Source: Bacillota bacterium (GTDB taxonomy: Bacteria > Bacillota > Clostridia > Lachnospirales > Lachnospiraceae). Taken from it: a stretch of DNA of 64,000 nucleotides. The position numbers and the translations under genes were made by a program. Shown here piece after piece: positions 62,039 through 64,000 of the stretch (positions within the stretch are counted from its first letter, which is position 1; each line of letters starts with the position of its first letter). The DNA is taken from assembly GCA_023386815.1 (NCBI GenBank), contig JAEWIZ010000027.1:62001-126000 (forward strand). The letters run 5' to 3'. The notes under the pieces were generated by a model. That model was not told the origin of the DNA. It did no database searches and was given only the letters and a program-made list of their open reading frames with translations.

Positions 62039-64000
62039 TTAATAGCTGTATTCTATTCTTTCCTTAAAGCTATAATCATTCTTTTCTCGGGGCATGTAAT
62101 ATTGAACGAAAGAAAACTTAGTAAAGATGGGCGTTATTCCAAACTCCGCCTCTGCTTGAAAGCCAAAATAGCAATCTTCTATTTCAAAGCTATCAACTTC
62201 ATAACGAGTTTTTATATTCTCCTGCATTAAATCCATAGAACGGTAGGACAAGCTTGTCTCGTTGTTCATTAGAAGAAAAAACTGAATATATTGCTGATAG
62301 TTTAAAGAGACCTCATTGGTAGCCTGCAATCCTTGAGCCTTTTTCTCTAGGAAGGTCCGACTTATCAAAAATAATTCATGAAATTGAAGCGTTGCTTTTC
62401 TTTTCATGAACGGTACTTCTTTCCCGTTTAAAAGCGCACAAGTATCGAATAGGGCTTCTTCCAGTGCCCAGGCAATCATAATTATGATCTGAACTGCTCC
62501 AATAAGAATTGGTAGTCCAGTAAAGCCTACAATAGCAATTGCAGCTGCCCTTGCTTCTTCTCTTGCGGTAGAATCACTTAGTATCGTTATAAAATCCAAA
62601 ATTGTTCTGATAAAAATAATTTTCATTATAACCGTATATAGATTCTCTTGATCTGTGGCTTTTCCGGCAATCAAATATTCTTGTTCATACTTAAGAACAG
62701 AAGGCTTTTGATCGGAGATTTGTCCTTGATAATTATAAAAATGTTCCCTTAAATATTCCTCAAATAGATAAATTTCTGCGATTTTATTAATACCTGCTCC
62801 TAAGATGGAATCGACTGAGGTTTCACTACCAAAGCTTTGAAATAAACGTTCTGAATTATTTTGAAAATAGTTTTTTAGAGAAGATTGTGGATCTGAGCTA
62901 TCTGGAGTTAAGCTCGCAAGCTCAGAGGGTAATGCTTTTGAAGAATTCAAGCTAGCCTTTGAGACGGTATCTGTATCAATTACCAGACTGGCGAATCCTG
63001 AACCAGCTAACTCTTCCACCTTATCGAGCAGGGAATCTTGATTTGATTTATCAAGCAACAGCGTACTATAATCAAGTGTCAATCCGTCGATTTGATATGT
63101 AGTCAAGCTTTCTTCTGCACCTTTAAGATATAATGCAGCACTATGACGGTCACCTGCTGATAATTTAAACATACCCTCCTCCAACTTAGATTCTGTTTGT
63201 TCAAGAACAATACGATTCTTTTCTAAGATCTGCTTCATATTATCAAAGTTATAACCAAGATTATCAGTACCAACATATTTCTTTAACTCTTCAAGCCCCT
63301 CCTCCAATCCTTCATAGGTGCTTGTCTCCAAGGCTTCCTTGTTCTGTACTATCAGCTTTTCATAATTTGCTACAAGCGGTGCAGCCACTTTAATTTTTAG
63401 CTGAAGATTCGTGATGCAGGTAATGGCTTCTGGTATTAACGGTTTCGTATTTTGAATTATGTTTATTAGAGTTTTGCTTATATTTTTCACCTGTATTTCG
63501 CAGTCCTTTATTTCTTTCTCTTTTGTTGTAATTAAGGCCTCCTTTCTCTGGATACTATCTTGCAAAGCCTGAAGCTGTCTTCTTGTTTCGTCTTTTTGTT
63601 TTTCAGCTTCATTTTTATCACCGTTTTTAGATGGCTGTACTCCCAGGCTCCTATTAATCTCTGATATGGCAGCCGCCTCTGCTCTTATCTGCTCTCTCGT
63701 TATTTCGATTACTGATTTAGCTTCTTCAATAGCAGAAAAATTGGATCTTATTTGACTGAAATAATTATCAGTATTGATATAATATTCCTGTAAGGCAGCA
63801 AAGACATCCTTTTGGTTGATTCCCACCTTCTGCATTGTAATCTCTTGATTACATATTTTTTTAATGAAATAATTCCTTGTTTTCAGGGTTCCTTGCTTAG
63901 TCAGCTTGATCCCCTTATCACTAGTTTCAATGCCATCAAAAAGCATCATGAGCCTTAAAACACCCCTGTCTATCTGAACCAACTCATCCTGAAGCTCTTG
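62039..64000 (-). CDS. Tad-locus protein, DUF5702-like (partial, start beyond right edge)
   Basis: At least 653 residues in the window. The frame stays open through the edge (QELQDEL before residue Val-Gln-Ile-Asp), so the apparent TTG at 63982 is not the start. Long coiled-coil region (AEKQKDETRRQLQALQDSIQ), then a region with membrane segments (about 480-520 of the visible part) and a C-terminal beta part. Matches the large TadG-like proteins (DUF5702) of Lachnospiraceae Tad loci, which begin with a membrane helix not seen here. Confidence 0.8.
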   Translation of the reverse strand, partial: QELQDELVQIDRGVLRLMMLFDGIETSDKGIKLTKQGTLKTRNYFIKKICNQEITMQKVGINQKDVFAALQEYYINTDNYFSQIRSNFSAIEEAKSVIEITREQIRAEAAAISEINRSLGVQPSKNGDKNEAEKQKDETRRQLQALQDSIQRKEALITTKEKEIKDCEIQVKNISKTLINIIQNTKPLIPEAITCITNLQLKIKVAAPLVANYEKLIVQNKEALETSTYEGLEEGLEELKKYVGTDNLGYNFDNMKQILEKNRIVLEQTESKLEEGMFKLSAGDRHSAALYLKGAEESLTTYQIDGLTLDYSTLLLDKSNQDSLLDKVEELAGSGFASLVIDTDTVSKASLNSSKALPSELASLTPDSSDPQSSLKNYFQNNSERLFQSFGSETSVDSILGAGINKIAEIYLFEEYLREHFYNYQGQISDQKPSVLKYEQEYLIAGKATDQENLYTVIMKIIFIRTILDFITILSDSTAREEARAAAIAIVGFTGLPILIGAVQIIIMIAWALEEALFDTCALLNGKEVPFMKRKATLQFHELFLISRTFLEKKAQGLQATNEVSLNYQQYIQFFLLMNNETSLSYRSMDLMQENIKTRYEVDSFEIEDCYFGFQAEAEFGITPIFTKFSFVQYYMPREKNDYSFKERIEYSY

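Noticed and set aside
63982..63984. TTG as start of the right-edge Tad gene
   Set aside because: The frame continues to the window edge with plausible coiled-coil residues, and the family needs an N-terminal membrane helix, so the gene begins outside.

Overview
The window is low-GC, Gram-positive DNA from a spore-forming anaerobe of the Clostridia, most likely a plant-polysaccharide-degrading member of the Lachnospiraceae (close to the Lachnoclostridium phytofermentans type; an inference from gene content). The evidence is the sporulation genes (SpoIIQ-like, SpoIID), strong AGGAGG ribosome sites, two YesM/YesN-style sugar-sensing systems with ABC importers and pectin-type glycosidases, and a Tad pilus locus of the kind seen in this family.

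Left edge to 9.7 kb: the tail of an unidentified gene, a degenerate SpoIIQ-like LytM protein, then a tRNA-Gly(CCC) whose 3' end is the attachment site of an 8.27-kb integrative element (about 1314-9609, 26-bp direct repeats at both ends). The element carries a tyrosine integrase next to attL, a Rep protein with the complete layout of eukaryotic CRESS-DNA virus Reps (HUH nickase plus superfamily 3 helicase), an XRE regulator, a ribbon-helix-helix protein, several unrecognised genes, a secreted Ig-like/SH3 protein and a PemK/MazF-like protein. Upstream of rep, on the same strand, is an 8-bp-stem hairpin whose 10-nt loop contains the circovirus/nanovirus nonanucleotide TAGTATTAC, with three CTACATT repeats leading into it. 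This looks like a complete rolling-circle origin and is the most interesting object here. Just outside attR lies a relict of the int 3' end, so the site has probably been used by more than one related element.

9.7-20.6 kb: glycerate kinase, an AraC-type response regulator, a YesM-type histidine kinase, a GH106-like glycosidase, two sugar ABC permeases and a lipoprotein solute-binding protein, all on the minus strand. Paired direct repeats upstream of the binding protein are probable sites for the response regulator. 21.0-25.6 kb: a MoxR / DUF58 / transglutaminase operon. 26-32 kb: a cysteine-containing acidic protein, a lipoprotein, a MidA-like methyltransferase with a TPR tail, and a zinc-ribbon / TM2 / membrane / SPFH operon resembling B. 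subtilis ydjGHI.

32.2-44.7 kb: a second sugar-utilisation locus (histidine kinase, response regulator, binding protein, two permeases, two GH28 pectinases, a GH43, and a divergent SGNH esterase), probably for pectin fragments: the esterase removes acyl groups, the secreted GH28 cuts outside, the importer takes up oligomers, and the cytoplasmic GH28 and GH43 finish them. 44.8-57.6 kb: housekeeping and regulatory genes (pirin, HxlR, a URO-D-type protein with an upstream LysR gene, SpoIID, MTA/SAH nucleosidase, TSCPD protein plus MurG, HIT, a soluble histidine kinase, a flavodoxin-SCP2 fusion, rhomboid protease, glycerol kinase). 57.8 kb to the right edge: the distal part of a Tad pilus operon (DUF5702-type protein running off the edge, TadE-like, prepilin peptidase, second TadE-like, FHA protein), with a long inverted repeat over one start region and in-phase minisatellites between two genes.
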